NCBI GenBank assembly: GCA_027057985.1
Contig: JALUTJ010000029.1
Span: forward strand, 1-5,622
DNA: 5,622 nt
DNA from: Chromatiales bacterium
GTDB lineage: Bacteria; Pseudomonadota; Gammaproteobacteria; UBA6429; Thiohalophilaceae
Direction: 5' to 3'
Made by a program: the position numbers and the translations under genes. The notes below the pieces were generated by a model that was not told the DNA's origin, ran no database searches, and was given only the letters and a program-made list of their open reading frames with translations. The stretch's first letter is position 1. Each line of letters starts with the position of its first letter. Positions 1 through 5,593 of this stretch are shown here, piece by piece.

Positions 1-287
1 GCAACCCGGGTCAGCAGTTTTTCTGCACTCAGTGGCTTATCGGTATTATCACCAATATTTATATAGTACTGTCCTTTGGCATCCACCGAGATCACTACCG
101 GTTCTTCCTGGTCTTTTGCCAGGGTTTTGGCAAAGGTCTGAGGTAGCTCAACCTGAACGCCCTCGGTTAGCATTGGTGCTGTAATCATAAAGATAACCAG
201 TAATACCAGCATAACGTCGATATAGGGCACGACATTGATTTCTGCCATACGGCGTTTACGAAAACGTTGTGCATTTTCCTGTGCCAT
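1..287 (-). CDS. tolR: TolR, Tol-Pal system inner-membrane protein (3' end cut off by the window)
   Basis: TolR belongs to the ExbD/TolR family. With TolQ it forms the proton-driven inner-membrane motor that energises TolA and helps the outer membrane constrict at division. The first 95 residues are visible; the family is usually about 140 residues, so roughly a third is missing beyond position 1. A basic cytoplasmic N-terminus (RFRKRR, residues 8-13) is followed by one membrane helix at about residues 19-38. The helix carries the conserved protonatable aspartate D24 in the context VVPYIDVMLVLLVIFM, equivalent to E. coli D23. The periplasmic domain begins after the helix (about residue 40 onward). 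The ATG lies one base after the TolQ stop codon (TGA T ATG), which indicates translational coupling. The identification is secure; only the C-terminus is unknown. Confidence 0.95.
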   Translation of the reverse strand, partial: MAQENAQRFRKRRMAEINVVPYIDVMLVLLVIFMITAPMLTEGVQVELPQTFAKTLAKDQEEPVVISVDAKGQYYINIGDNTDKPLSAEKLLTRV

Positions 288-288
288 A

Positions 289-969
289 TCAAGCCTGTAT
301 ATGTGCCTGGCGTTGTAACAGGGTTGAAAACTCTTCCATGAAAATATCGTAACGATTGATCAGGCGTTCGATATCATTGGAAAAACGGTTGTAGGCAATT
401 ACTGCCGGAATCGCTGCAAACAAACCCATGGCTGTTGCGATCAGCGCTTCAGCTATACCCGGTGCTACCGAGCCAATCGAGGCATGCTGCACCGAACCCA
501 GGGCAAGAAAAGAATTCATAATACCCCATACCGTTCCAAATAAACCGATATAAGGACTAATGGAACCCACCGTAGCGAGAAAGGAAAGATGATTTTCCAG
601 ATCATCCACTTCCCGGTTCAACACCACACGCATGGCACGTTGTGCGCCTTCCACGGTAACGACGGGATCCACCGACTGGTTCTTGCGCAAATGTGCAAAC
701 TCACGAAAACCGGATTCAAAAATGGCTTCCAGCCCGGTGACGCGTTTTTTCTTTGCCGCGATCTTGCCATAGAGTTCAGCGAGATCGATACCCGACCAGA
801 AGCGGCGTTCAAAATAATCGGCGGCTTTCTTTGCATCCCTGACCATGACCCATTTGGTACGAATCACCACCCAGGAAAGCACGGATAATACCAGCAATAA
901 CAGCATCACCAGTTGCACCAGAAAACTGGCATGGGCAATCAGGTTAAAAATTGATAGTTCGGTTGTCAC
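289..969 (-). CDS. tolQ: TolQ, Tol-Pal system proton-channel subunit
   Basis: TolQ belongs to the ExbB/TolQ/MotA family. It assembles with TolR in the inner membrane and couples proton flow to TolA movement. At 226 residues it matches the usual size of about 230. Three membrane segments can be seen at about residues 13-36, 131-157 and 166-193. The second carries the signature ATVGSISPYIGLFGTVWGIM. The pore-lining threonines T146 and T179 correspond to E. coli T145 and T178. The cytoplasmic loop between segments 1 and 2 is rich in charged residues, as expected. The start is GTG at 969-967, chosen because a Shine-Dalgarno sequence AAGGGA lies six bases upstream and the N-terminus then aligns with the family. 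The gene is 19 bases downstream of ybgC and one base upstream of tolR, within one operon. Confidence 0.96.
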   Translation of the reverse strand: MTTELSIFNLIAHASFLVQLVMLLLLVLSVLSWVVIRTKWVMVRDAKKAADYFERRFWSGIDLAELYGKIAAKKKRVTGLEAIFESGFREFAHLRKNQSVDPVVTVEGAQRAMRVVLNREVDDLENHLSFLATVGSISPYIGLFGTVWGIMNSFLALGSVQHASIGSVAPGIAEALIATAMGLFAAIPAVIAYNRFSNDIERLINRYDIFMEEFSTLLQRQAHIQA

Positions 970-975
970 GCCTTA

Positions 976-981
976 TCCCTT
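976..981 (-). promoter_or_regulatory. Ribosome binding site of tolQ, supporting a GTG start
   Basis: On the minus strand the sequence reads AAGGGA, then six bases, then GTG. There is no ATG near this point, so the site fixes the non-ATG start of tolQ. It sits in the 19-base gap after the ybgC stop codon. Confidence 0.7.
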
Positions 982-988
982 GTTTAAA

Positions 989-1402
989 TTACTTGCTGAC
1001 GATTTTATAAAGCTCAGTCGGCAGTATTACTGGTCTGAATGTTACGGCATCCAGACTGGCAATTTTAATTACTGCATCACAGATTGTTTTGTTTTCTTTT
1101 AATATTTGTTGCGCAATACTCAAACTGGCCTTTCCCACCTTTAGCACACGGGAAGTTACCAGCAACTGATCGTTAAAACGTGCCGGCGACAGGTAGTCCA
1201 CCTGCGCCGAGCGTACGGCAAATATGACACCCTGGTTTTCGATCAGTTCATCCTGTTCAAAACCCAGTGATCGTAACCACTCGGTACGAGCCCGTTCCAT
1301 AAACCGCAGGTAGTTGGCATAGTAAACCACGCCACCGGAATCGGTATCTTCGTAATAGACGCGTACCGGCCACTGAAACGCCGTCATTGCCTGCCCTGTC
1401 AT
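989..1402 (-). CDS. ybgC: YbgC, acyl-CoA thioesterase of the Tol-Pal gene cluster
   Basis: YbgC is a cytoplasmic hotdog-fold thioesterase of the 4-hydroxybenzoyl-CoA thioesterase family. Family members hydrolyse acyl-CoA thioesters and the gene normally opens the tol-pal operon. The signature is at residues 16-38, [17 protein letters not shown] followed by a conserved ERAR. D21 aligns with the catalytic Asp17 of the Pseudomonas 4-hydroxybenzoyl-CoA thioesterase. The length is 137 residues against 134 in E. coli. The ATG at 1402 overlaps the ruvB stop codon by four bases (ATGA). A second in-frame ATG at 1387 would give 132 residues. It has the better upstream purine stretch (AGGGCAGG, ending two bases before it) and gives an N-terminus closer to E. 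coli, so the start is uncertain by five codons. The stop is TAA at 991-989. The family call is firm; the natural substrate cannot be read from the sequence. Confidence 0.93.
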   Translation of the reverse strand: MTGQAMTAFQWPVRVYYEDTDSGGVVYYANYLRFMERARTEWLRSLGFEQDELIENQGVIFAVRSAQVDYLSPARFNDQLLVTSRVLKVGKASLSIAQQILKENKTICDAVIKIASLDAVTFRPVILPTELYKIVSK

Positions 1403-2439
1403 ACGTCTTCGATATCCAGCTGATACTGGCTTAGCGTTTCCGGCGGCCTGAGACCGAAATGCTGATAAGCATTCTGAGTTGCAACACGACCACGTGGGGT
1501 ACGCATAATAAAGCCCTGCTGGATCAGGTAAGGCTCGATAACATCTTCAATCGTGCCCCGCTCTTCACTCAGTACCGCGGCCAGGTTCTCAACCCCCACC
1601 GGGCCACCCTGGAACTTTTCTATGATGGCCAGCAGTAAACGGCGATCCATCATATCGAAACCAAACTTATCGACATCGAGCAGATCCAGGGCACGGGTTG
1701 CGGTTTCGCCATCAACGAGGCCATCCGCCTTGATCTGGGCGAAGTCACGCACCCGCCGCAGCAGACGATTGGTAATGCGTGGCGTACCACGAGAACGACG
1801 GGCAATTTCCGTGGCACCGTCATTATCGAGCTCAACCCCAAGGATGGTGGCAGAACGTTTTACGATGGAGACAAGATCATCGGTGGAATAAAACTCCAGC
1901 CGCTGCACGATACCAAAGCGATCGCGCAACGGCGAGGTCAGCAAGCCGGCACGGGTTGTTGCCCCGACCAGGGTAAATGGCGGCAGATCCAGTTTAATTG
2001 AACGAGCCGCCGGGCCTTCGCCGATCATGATATCGAGCTGGTAATCTTCCATCGCCGGGTAAAGGATTTCCTCGACCACCGGACTGAGGCGATGAATCTC
2101 GTCAACGAACAGCACATCATGGGCTTCCAGATTGGTCAGCAAAGCGGCCAGATCACCGGGTTTTTCCAGCACCGGGCCCGAAGTATGGCGCATATTGACA
2201 CCAAGCTCATTGGCAATGATATGGGATAACGTGGTCTTGCCCAGCCCCGGTGGGCCAAAGATCAGCACGTGATCCAGTGCTTCCCGGCGCTCACGTGCAG
2301 CCTGGACAAAAATTTCCATCTGCTCCCGCACCCGGGGCTGGCCCTGGTAGTCAGCCAGTTTTTCCGGGCGCATGGCGCGATCCAGGGCTTCTTCCCCCTG
2401 CTGGCTTGCGGCGGCAATTAAACGATCGTTTTCTATCAT
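1399..2439 (-). CDS. ruvB: RuvB, Holliday junction branch-migration ATPase
   Basis: RuvB is the hexameric AAA+ motor that, loaded by RuvA, pumps DNA through Holliday junctions during recombinational repair. The protein has 346 residues (E. coli 336). Residues fall at the same numbers as in E. coli: Walker A GPPGLGKT at 62-69 with K68, Walker B DEIH at 113-116 with D113, sensor 1 GATTRAG at 159-165, arginine finger R174 in LRDRFG, and sensor 2 RGTPRI at 217-222. The C-terminal winged-helix domain carries [10 protein letters not shown] and a late TPRGR motif. The ATG at 2439 lies nine bases after the ruvA stop codon and is preceded by AGGA (AGCAGGAAG then ATG). The 3' end overlaps ybgC by four bases. 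Nothing suggests damage or truncation. Confidence 0.98.
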   Translation of the reverse strand: MIENDRLIAAASQQGEEALDRAMRPEKLADYQGQPRVREQMEIFVQAARERREALDHVLIFGPPGLGKTTLSHIIANELGVNMRHTSGPVLEKPGDLAALLTNLEAHDVLFVDEIHRLSPVVEEILYPAMEDYQLDIMIGEGPAARSIKLDLPPFTLVGATTRAGLLTSPLRDRFGIVQRLEFYSTDDLVSIVKRSATILGVELDNDGATEIARRSRGTPRITNRLLRRVRDFAQIKADGLVDGETATRALDLLDVDKFGFDMMDRRLLLAIIEKFQGGPVGVENLAAVLSEERGTIEDVIEPYLIQQGFIMRTPRGRVATQNAYQHFGLRPPETLSQYQLDIEDV

Positions 2440-2448
2440 CTTCCTGCT

Positions 2449-3057
2449 TTACTTTATGATGGATGCCTTGAGGGCATCTCGGATAATTTCTTCACTACTC
2501 AGATCCTTTGCGTCGATCTGGCTAACCATGCGACTGGCCTGTGGCGGCTTGTAACCCAGTGCAATCAGGGCGCTAACCGCCTCAGCCACCGGGTCGCTGG
2601 TTGCCCGGGTAACCACCGTGCCATCAACCGGATGAGTCGTGGTTTCGAGTTGCCAGTCATCGAGTCGGTCACGCATTTCAATAATCAGGCGCTCGGCGGT
2701 TTTCTTGCCGACCCCCGGCAGGCGCACCAGCGTAGCGCTATCGTTTTCCTGTACGCAACGGGCAAAGTCATCGGCACTGATACCGGAAAGGATACTCAGC
2801 GCCAGCCTGGCACCGACACCGTTCACCCGAATCAGGCTACGGAACATGCGCCGTTCTGACTCGGTGGCAAAACCACAAAGCTGCTGCGCATCTTCACGCA
2901 CCACCAGGTGAGTATGTAAAATCACTTCCTGCTGCAGTTCCGGTAACTTGTAGAATGTTGACATGGGCGCCTCCACCTCGTAACCCACGCCATTGACATC
3001 AATGAGCAAGGTGGGTGGCTGCCTGCTGAGTAAAATCCCCTTAAGTCGTCCAATCAT
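2449..3057 (-). CDS. ruvA: RuvA, Holliday junction recognition protein
   Basis: RuvA binds four-way junctions as a tetramer, holds them in an open square form and recruits RuvB. The 202 residues match the family length (E. coli 203). The OB-fold domain I spans about residues 1-62, beginning MIGRLKG. The acidic pin residues E55 and D56 sit in VREDAQQLCGF exactly as in E. coli. Domain II has two helix-hairpin-helix motifs, VNGVGARLA at 78-86 and LPGVGKKTAERL at 113-124. A flexible linker follows, then the C-terminal domain III (about 153-202) that touches RuvB. The start ATG at 3057 is eight bases after the ruvC stop codon. There is no good Shine-Dalgarno sequence in that gap, so translation is probably coupled to ruvC. 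No LexA box of the CTGT-N8-ACAG type is visible in front of it. Confidence 0.97.
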   Translation of the reverse strand: MIGRLKGILLSRQPPTLLIDVNGVGYEVEAPMSTFYKLPELQQEVILHTHLVVREDAQQLCGFATESERRMFRSLIRVNGVGARLALSILSGISADDFARCVQENDSATLVRLPGVGKKTAERLIIEMRDRLDDWQLETTTHPVDGTVVTRATSDPVAEAVSALIALGYKPPQASRMVSQIDAKDLSSEEIIRDALKASIIK

Positions 3058-3065
3058 CGGTTGTT

Positions 3066-3584
3066 CTAGCCTGTTATTTTTGTTTTTCGACCCAGTGCCA
3101 CTACACGCTGTTCAAGTGACTGCTGGGTATGAGCATGACAGAGGGCAATGGCGAGGGCATCGGCCGCATCTTCCTGCGGGCTATCGGATAGCCCCAGCAG
3201 GCTGACCACCATGTGCTGCACCTGGGTTTTGGCAGCATTGCCCTTGCCGACCACGGCTTTTTTGATCTGGGTCGGGCTGTATTCGCTCACCGGAATCTGG
3301 CGTAATGCCACCGTGCTGATGGCTGCCCCCCGCGCCTGCCCCAGTTTCAGCGCCGAATCGACATTGTGGCTGACAAAGACCTTTTCAATCGCCATTTCAT
3401 CCGGCTGGTACTCGTCCAGCAGGCTATTGATACCCTCGGCGATGAGACACAGTTTTTCTGCCAGCGTCGCCCCTGTCACCCGGATACAGCCACTGTTGAC
3501 CCAGCGACTGCGCCCGGCATTCAGTTCGATTATGCCAAAACCGGTAAAACGGGAACCGGGATCAATGCCTAAAATTCGTTTCAT
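3066..3584 (-). CDS. ruvC: RuvC, Holliday junction resolvase
   Basis: RuvC is the dimeric, metal-dependent endonuclease that cuts Holliday junctions after RuvAB branch migration. It has an RNase H-like fold. From the ATG at 3584 the protein has 172 residues (E. coli 173) and begins MKRILGIDPGSRFTG. The four catalytic acids are present: D8, E67 (in MAIEKVF), D139 and D142 (in EDAADALAIA). The SALKLGQARG helix is also conserved. The reading frame is open ten codons further, to a TTG at 3614. That start would place extra residues before the family N-terminus and begin directly at the foot of the terminator hairpin, so I reject it. The chosen ATG has no clear Shine-Dalgarno sequence. The gene lies eight bases upstream of ruvA. 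Confidence 0.95.
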   Translation of the reverse strand: MKRILGIDPGSRFTGFGIIELNAGRSRWVNSGCIRVTGATLAEKLCLIAEGINSLLDEYQPDEMAIEKVFVSHNVDSALKLGQARGAAISTVALRQIPVSEYSPTQIKKAVVGKGNAAKTQVQHMVVSLLGLSDSPQEDAADALAIALCHAHTQQSLEQRVVALGRKTKITG

Positions 3585-3616
3585 GGTATTGAAGCATACA
3601 AGGTACGGCGGCAAAG

Positions 3617-3646
3617 AAAAAGGGGAGCCGAAACTCCCCTTTTTTT
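3617..3646 (-). terminator. Intrinsic terminator between yebC and ruvC, likely bidirectional
   Basis: A perfect inverted repeat has the core GGGGAG at 3622-3627 and CTCCCC at 3634-3639 around a six-base loop. The A run 3617-3621 pairs with the T run 3640-3644, extending the stem to 11 bp. Read on the minus strand, the G+C-rich stem is followed by TTTTTCTTT, the pattern of a Rho-independent terminator for yebC. Read on the plus strand it is followed by seven T, so it could also stop transcription from the other side. It lies 17 bases after the yebC stop codon and about 32 bases before the ruvC ATG. Confidence 0.85.
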
Positions 3647-3662
3647 CTGATTATTCAAGCAC

Positions 3663-4409
3663 TTAGACAAGCTGCTGCATCACCTCTTCCGAAAAATCGG
3701 CATTGGTGTACACATTTTGCACATCATCGAGGTCTTCGAGCATGTCGATAAGGCGCATGATTTTCTGTGCGTCTTCGAGTTCCAGCTCCACACTGGTGGA
3801 TGGCACCATGGTCACTTCCGCCATATCGGTTTCAAACCCGGCGGCAAACATGGCTTCCTTGACCGTGGTAAAGGCTTCCGGTGTGGTTATGACTTCGATT
3901 GAGCCGTCTTCATTGGTCACCACATCTTCGGCTCCCGCTTCCAGTGCCGCTTCCATGATCGCGTCTTCATCACTGCCGGCCGGATAGGTCAGCGTACCCT
4001 GCTTGGTGAAGAGATAGGCGACCGAGCCATCGGTACCAAGATTTCCGCCGCACTTGGTAAAGGCATGGCGCACCTCGGAAACGGTACGGTTGATATTGTC
4101 GGTGAGGCAATCGACCATGACTGCGACACCGGACACACCATAGCCCTCGTAACGCACTTCATTATAGTTTTCACTGTCACCGGCACCGGAACCGCGCTTG
4201 ATGGCTTTTTCTACGGTATCACGTTTCATATTGGCGCTGAGTGCCTTGCTCACTGCGTCACGCAGGCGGGGATTATTATCCGGCTCTGGACCACCCATTT
4301 TACTCGCAACCACGATTTCGCGAATCAGCTTGGTGAAAATCTTGCCGCGCTTGGCATCCTGAGCAGCCTTACGGTGCTTGATATTTGCAAATTTACTGTG
4401 ACCGGCCAT
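3663..4409 (-). CDS. yebC: YebC/TACO1-family protein (probable transcriptional or translational regulator)
   Basis: This is a full-length member of the YebC/PmpR/TACO1 family, with 248 residues against 246 in E. coli. The N-terminus [22 protein letters not shown] is the family hallmark, followed by [17 protein letters not shown] and the [28 protein letters not shown] helical region (domain 1, to about residue 75). The two later alpha/beta domains contain [19 protein letters not shown] and the glycine-rich [14 protein letters not shown] segment. The C-terminal part is strongly acidic. Family members have been described as DNA-binding transcriptional regulators and, more recently, as ribosome-associated factors that help translation of difficult peptide stretches; the sequence does not separate these roles. 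The start ATG is preceded by GAGG at close spacing. A neighbouring ruvC is usual for this gene. The terminator downstream suggests that much of its mRNA ends before ruvC. Confidence 0.95.
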   Translation of the reverse strand: MAGHSKFANIKHRKAAQDAKRGKIFTKLIREIVVASKMGGPEPDNNPRLRDAVSKALSANMKRDTVEKAIKRGSGAGDSENYNEVRYEGYGVSGVAVMVDCLTDNINRTVSEVRHAFTKCGGNLGTDGSVAYLFTKQGTLTYPAGSDEDAIMEAALEAGAEDVVTNEDGSIEVITTPEAFTTVKEAMFAAGFETDMAEVTMVPSTSVELELEDAQKIMRLIDMLEDLDDVQNVYTNADFSEEVMQQLV

Positions 4410-4452
4410 ACCTCGTTCCCGATATCAATATGAAAAAATAAAGGTGAAGTTT

Positions 4453-4497
4453 ACCATGAAACCGGCTATTTTAAATGCTTGTATCCAATTTCATGGT
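4453..4497. repeat. 9-bp perfect inverted repeat in the yebC leader
   Basis: ACCATGAAA at 4453-4461 and TTTCATGGT at 4489-4497 are exact reverse complements separated by 27 bases. They lie between the candidate promoter and the yebC start codon. In RNA they could pair into a weak long-loop hairpin, and in DNA they could serve as two half-sites of an operator. No known regulator is recognised. Such a repeat can also arise by chance in 160 bases of AT-rich DNA. Confidence 0.4.
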
Positions 4498-4529
4498 GCT
4501 TTCAGAACGTCATATTTTCAGGATTTAAT

Positions 4530-4558
4530 ACTATACTTCAAAGATCAGAATTTTTTAA
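4530..4558 (-). promoter_or_regulatory. Candidate sigma-70 promoter for yebC
   Basis: On the minus strand a -35-like TTAAAA (4553-4558, four of six consensus bases) and a -10-like TATAGT (4530-4535, five of six) are separated by exactly 17 bases. Transcription would start near 4523 and give a leader of about 113 bases before yebC. It begins directly after the small-gene pair ends. A second possible -10, TAAAAT, occurs nearer yebC but has no good -35 at proper spacing. In DNA this AT-rich, weak promoter matches are common. Confidence 0.35.
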
Positions 4559-4572
4559 TATAAAGAGCTGGT

Positions 4573-4827
4573 TTATAATTCTGACAAATCAATATATTCA
4601 TTCTCCAAAGAAAATACACTATCTGAAAAATTATTTTCTTCTGCCTTCTCCTTAAGATCTTTCTTACAAAGCCTCAAATACACCAATTCATTACCAAGCA
4701 AAGCTGCTTCATCAGCATCTTCTTCACTTTTTTCTATTTCAAACGCAAGCTCATTCTCTCTTTCTGTTAATGCACGCCAGAGCAGGTTAAAATATTTCTC
4801 ATCTACCTTTAATTCGAAAAATCTCAT
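4573..4827 (-). CDS. Tsi2-like immunity protein (antitoxin) of a Tse2-type pair
   Basis: A small, acidic, mostly helical protein of 84 residues. I count 23 Asp/Glu against 11 Lys/Arg. Two amphipathic helices are suggested at about residues 9-34 (FNLLWRALTERENELAFEIE) and 37-65 (ALLGNELVYLRLCKKDLKE), i.e. a helical hairpin, with a short acidic tail. Length, charge, two-helix layout and position directly after a Tse2-like gene all resemble Tsi2 of Pseudomonas aeruginosa (77 residues), which binds and neutralises Tse2. The match is by pattern, not by search. The start is taken as ATG 4827 because a perfect Shine-Dalgarno AGGTGAT ends four bases upstream. An in-frame GTG at 4836, immediately after the toxin stop codon, would add three residues (MIK) but has no comparable ribosome site. 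Expected role: neutralise the neighbouring toxin in the cytoplasm. It could otherwise be an unrelated acidic antitoxin. Confidence 0.6.
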   Translation of the reverse strand: MRFFELKVDEKYFNLLWRALTERENELAFEIEKSEEDADEAALLGNELVYLRLCKKDLKEKAEENNFSDSVFSLENEYIDLSEL

Positions 4828-4831
4828 TTTT

Positions 4832-4838
4832 ATCACCT
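4832..4838 (-). promoter_or_regulatory. Ribosome binding site of the immunity gene, overlapping the toxin stop codon
   Basis: On the minus strand AGGTGAT, a full match to the anti-Shine-Dalgarno end of 16S rRNA, lies four bases before ATG 4827. Its first two bases are the AG of the toxin's TAG stop (4839-4837). A ribosome finishing the toxin is therefore positioned to begin the immunity protein. Confidence 0.7.
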
Positions 4839-5214
4839 ATGCCTTTTTCTTAAATGCTTTCTTACAGTGAACAACCACTTTCTCAAGCAATGAAACAAAC
4901 TCACTAACAGGCATATTTCTTACCGGACAAAGAGTGTAGTGGCCTTCAGGGCTATCATCCTTAATTAACTTAAGACCCAAAGGGAACTGTGTATGTGGTT
5001 TTATTTCCCATACCCAGCCTGACAAAGGTGCAAGCTCAAGACCTCTTTTATTATAAAGGCTTATCCCTTTTCCATTTGCCACAATCATTGTGACACCATT
5101 AACATTAATTGTATCTACTTCACCAGACCGAACTCGCGTCAATAATGGCGAACTGCTATTTCCAAGTCTGTACAATGTTTCAGGCGAAAGATAAATTGCT
5201 TCCTTTGTTTTCAT
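4837..5214 (-). CDS. Tse2-like ADP-ribosyltransferase-fold toxin
   Basis: A basic 125-residue protein (18 Lys/Arg against 11 Asp/Glu) with no signal peptide or membrane segment. The motif order resembles Tse2, the NAD-dependent type VI effector of Pseudomonas aeruginosa with an ADP-ribosyltransferase-like fold: LYRLG at 14-18, GISLYN at 50-55 (compare GTSVFD in Tse2), W67/W69 and a short loop ending FPLGLKLIKDD (77-87; compare IPPDLKVKQD), then GHYTLCPVRNMP at 91-102 (compare THYTIMPAKPM), then a C-terminal helix with a lysine-rich end. In the usual model the arginine of the YR motif and the serine of the GISLY strand help hold NAD. It is shorter than Tse2 (158), mainly at the N-terminus. The start is ATG with a very strong ribosome site four bases upstream. 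The adjacent acidic gene fits the immunity partner. No secretion gene is in view, so toxin-antitoxin use inside the cell is as likely as export. The call comes from remembered family patterns; the cellular target is unknown. Confidence 0.65.
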   Translation of the reverse strand: MKTKEAIYLSPETLYRLGNSSSPLLTRVRSGEVDTINVNGVTMIVANGKGISLYNKRGLELAPLSGWVWEIKPHTQFPLGLKLIKDDSPEGHYTLCPVRNMPVSEFVSLLEKVVVHCKKAFKKKA

Positions 5215-5218
5215 GCCA

Positions 5219-5226
5219 ACCTCCTT
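5219..5226 (-). promoter_or_regulatory. Strong ribosome binding site of the toxin gene
   Basis: Minus-strand AAGGAGGT is a near-ideal Shine-Dalgarno sequence four bases before the ATG at 5214-5212. It fixes the toxin start. A strong site on a toxin is notable because such genes are often translated weakly relative to their antitoxin. Confidence 0.8.
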
Positions 5227-5246
5227 TTAGTAAATAAATTTGAATT

Positions 5247-5281
5247 AAAACGTACTCATAATCTTTCGGATGTGTCGTTTT
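5247..5281. repeat. Short inverted repeat in the toxin upstream region (possible operator)
   Basis: AAAACG at 5247-5252 and CGTTTT at 5276-5281 are exact reverse complements 23 bases apart. They lie in the 70-base gap between the upstream ORF and the toxin, just downstream of the candidate -10. The placement would suit an autoregulatory site, but six-base arms are short and chance is a serious alternative. Confidence 0.25.
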
Positions 5282-5283
5282 GC

Positions 5284-5289
5284 ATTATA
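5284..5289 (-). promoter_or_regulatory. Candidate -10 element for the toxin-immunity operon
   Basis: A perfect minus-strand TATAAT overlaps the stop codon of the upstream ORF. It would start transcription near 5277 and give a leader of about 60 bases before the toxin. No convincing -35 exists at 16-18 bases; the nearest TTG-type hexamer (TTGGGA) is only 14 bases away. The element may therefore be weak or activator-dependent, or a chance match in AT-rich DNA. Confidence 0.3.
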
Positions 5290-5593
5290 ACTCGTTATAT
5301 ATATCCCAACCGAAATTACAGGCACCACTATAATAATCTTTAATTATATTTTTTATTGAACTACTAGAATCAGCAGAGGCACATATAAAAAATGCTCTTG
5401 GGCTGTAAGGCCAGAATCTTAAAGCAAATACTCTTTCGATACCAGGTATTGATGACTTGAGCTGCTGTGCTCTGTTATGAATTTGTACCTCGTGTTTCTC
5501 GTTTCTATTCAGATGATGATATATTACACAAATATCTTTGCCGTTAAATAACGATTGCAATTCTGAAATATATGTATATTTTCCTGATTTCAT
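5285..5593 (-). CDS. Hypothetical protein, possibly 5'-truncated by the window edge
   Basis: I do not recognise this 102-residue protein. It has no signal peptide or membrane helix. Several aromatic residues, a basic middle section (HHLNRNEKHEVQIHNRAQQLK at about 26-46, with the RFWPYSPRAFFIC stretch at about 59-71) and a serine run at about 75-79 can be seen. The pattern suggests a small alpha/beta domain, but I infer no function. The ATG at 5593 has no Shine-Dalgarno sequence. The reading frame stays open upstream to the window end with no other start codon, so the true start may lie beyond 5622. The gene ends 70 bases before the toxin on the same strand and shares its low G+C. It could be a third member of the accessory module, or an unrelated cargo gene. 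No upstream regulatory signal can be judged from 29 bases. Confidence 0.5.
   Translation of the reverse strand: MKSGKYTYISELQSLFNGKDICVIYHHLNRNEKHEVQIHNRAQQLKSSIPGIERVFALRFWPYSPRAFFICASADSSSSIKNIIKDYYSGACNFGWDIYNEL

Noticed and set aside
3585..3614. Upstream TTG start that would add ten residues to RuvC
   Set aside because: The family N-terminus begins at MKRILGIDPG, and the TTG sits at the foot of the terminator with no proper ribosome site.
3148..3666. Long open frame of 172 codons on the plus strand opposite ruvC
   Set aside because: It lies wholly antisense to ruvC and the terminator, its translation resembles no family, and the minus-strand frame carries all RuvC catalytic residues. 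It is a shadow frame.
3706..3713. 8-bp palindrome GTGTACAC within yebC
   Set aside because: It falls in conserved coding sequence (VYTNAD), and palindromes of this size occur by chance.
3703..3987. Plus-strand frame rich in serine opposite the yebC C-terminus
   Set aside because: The serine runs are simply the complement of the Glu/Asp codons of the acidic YebC tail.
4556..4578. AT hairpin TATAAA/TTTATA at the end of the immunity gene as a terminator
   Set aside because: The six-base all-AT stem is weak and is followed by TTAAAAAATTC, not a T run, so it is not a convincing terminator.
4410..5284. Integron cassette hypothesis for the small AT-rich genes
   Set aside because: Small toxin-antitoxin genes are common in cassette arrays, but I found no attC-like pair of RYYYAAC and GTTRRRY core sites around the genes.
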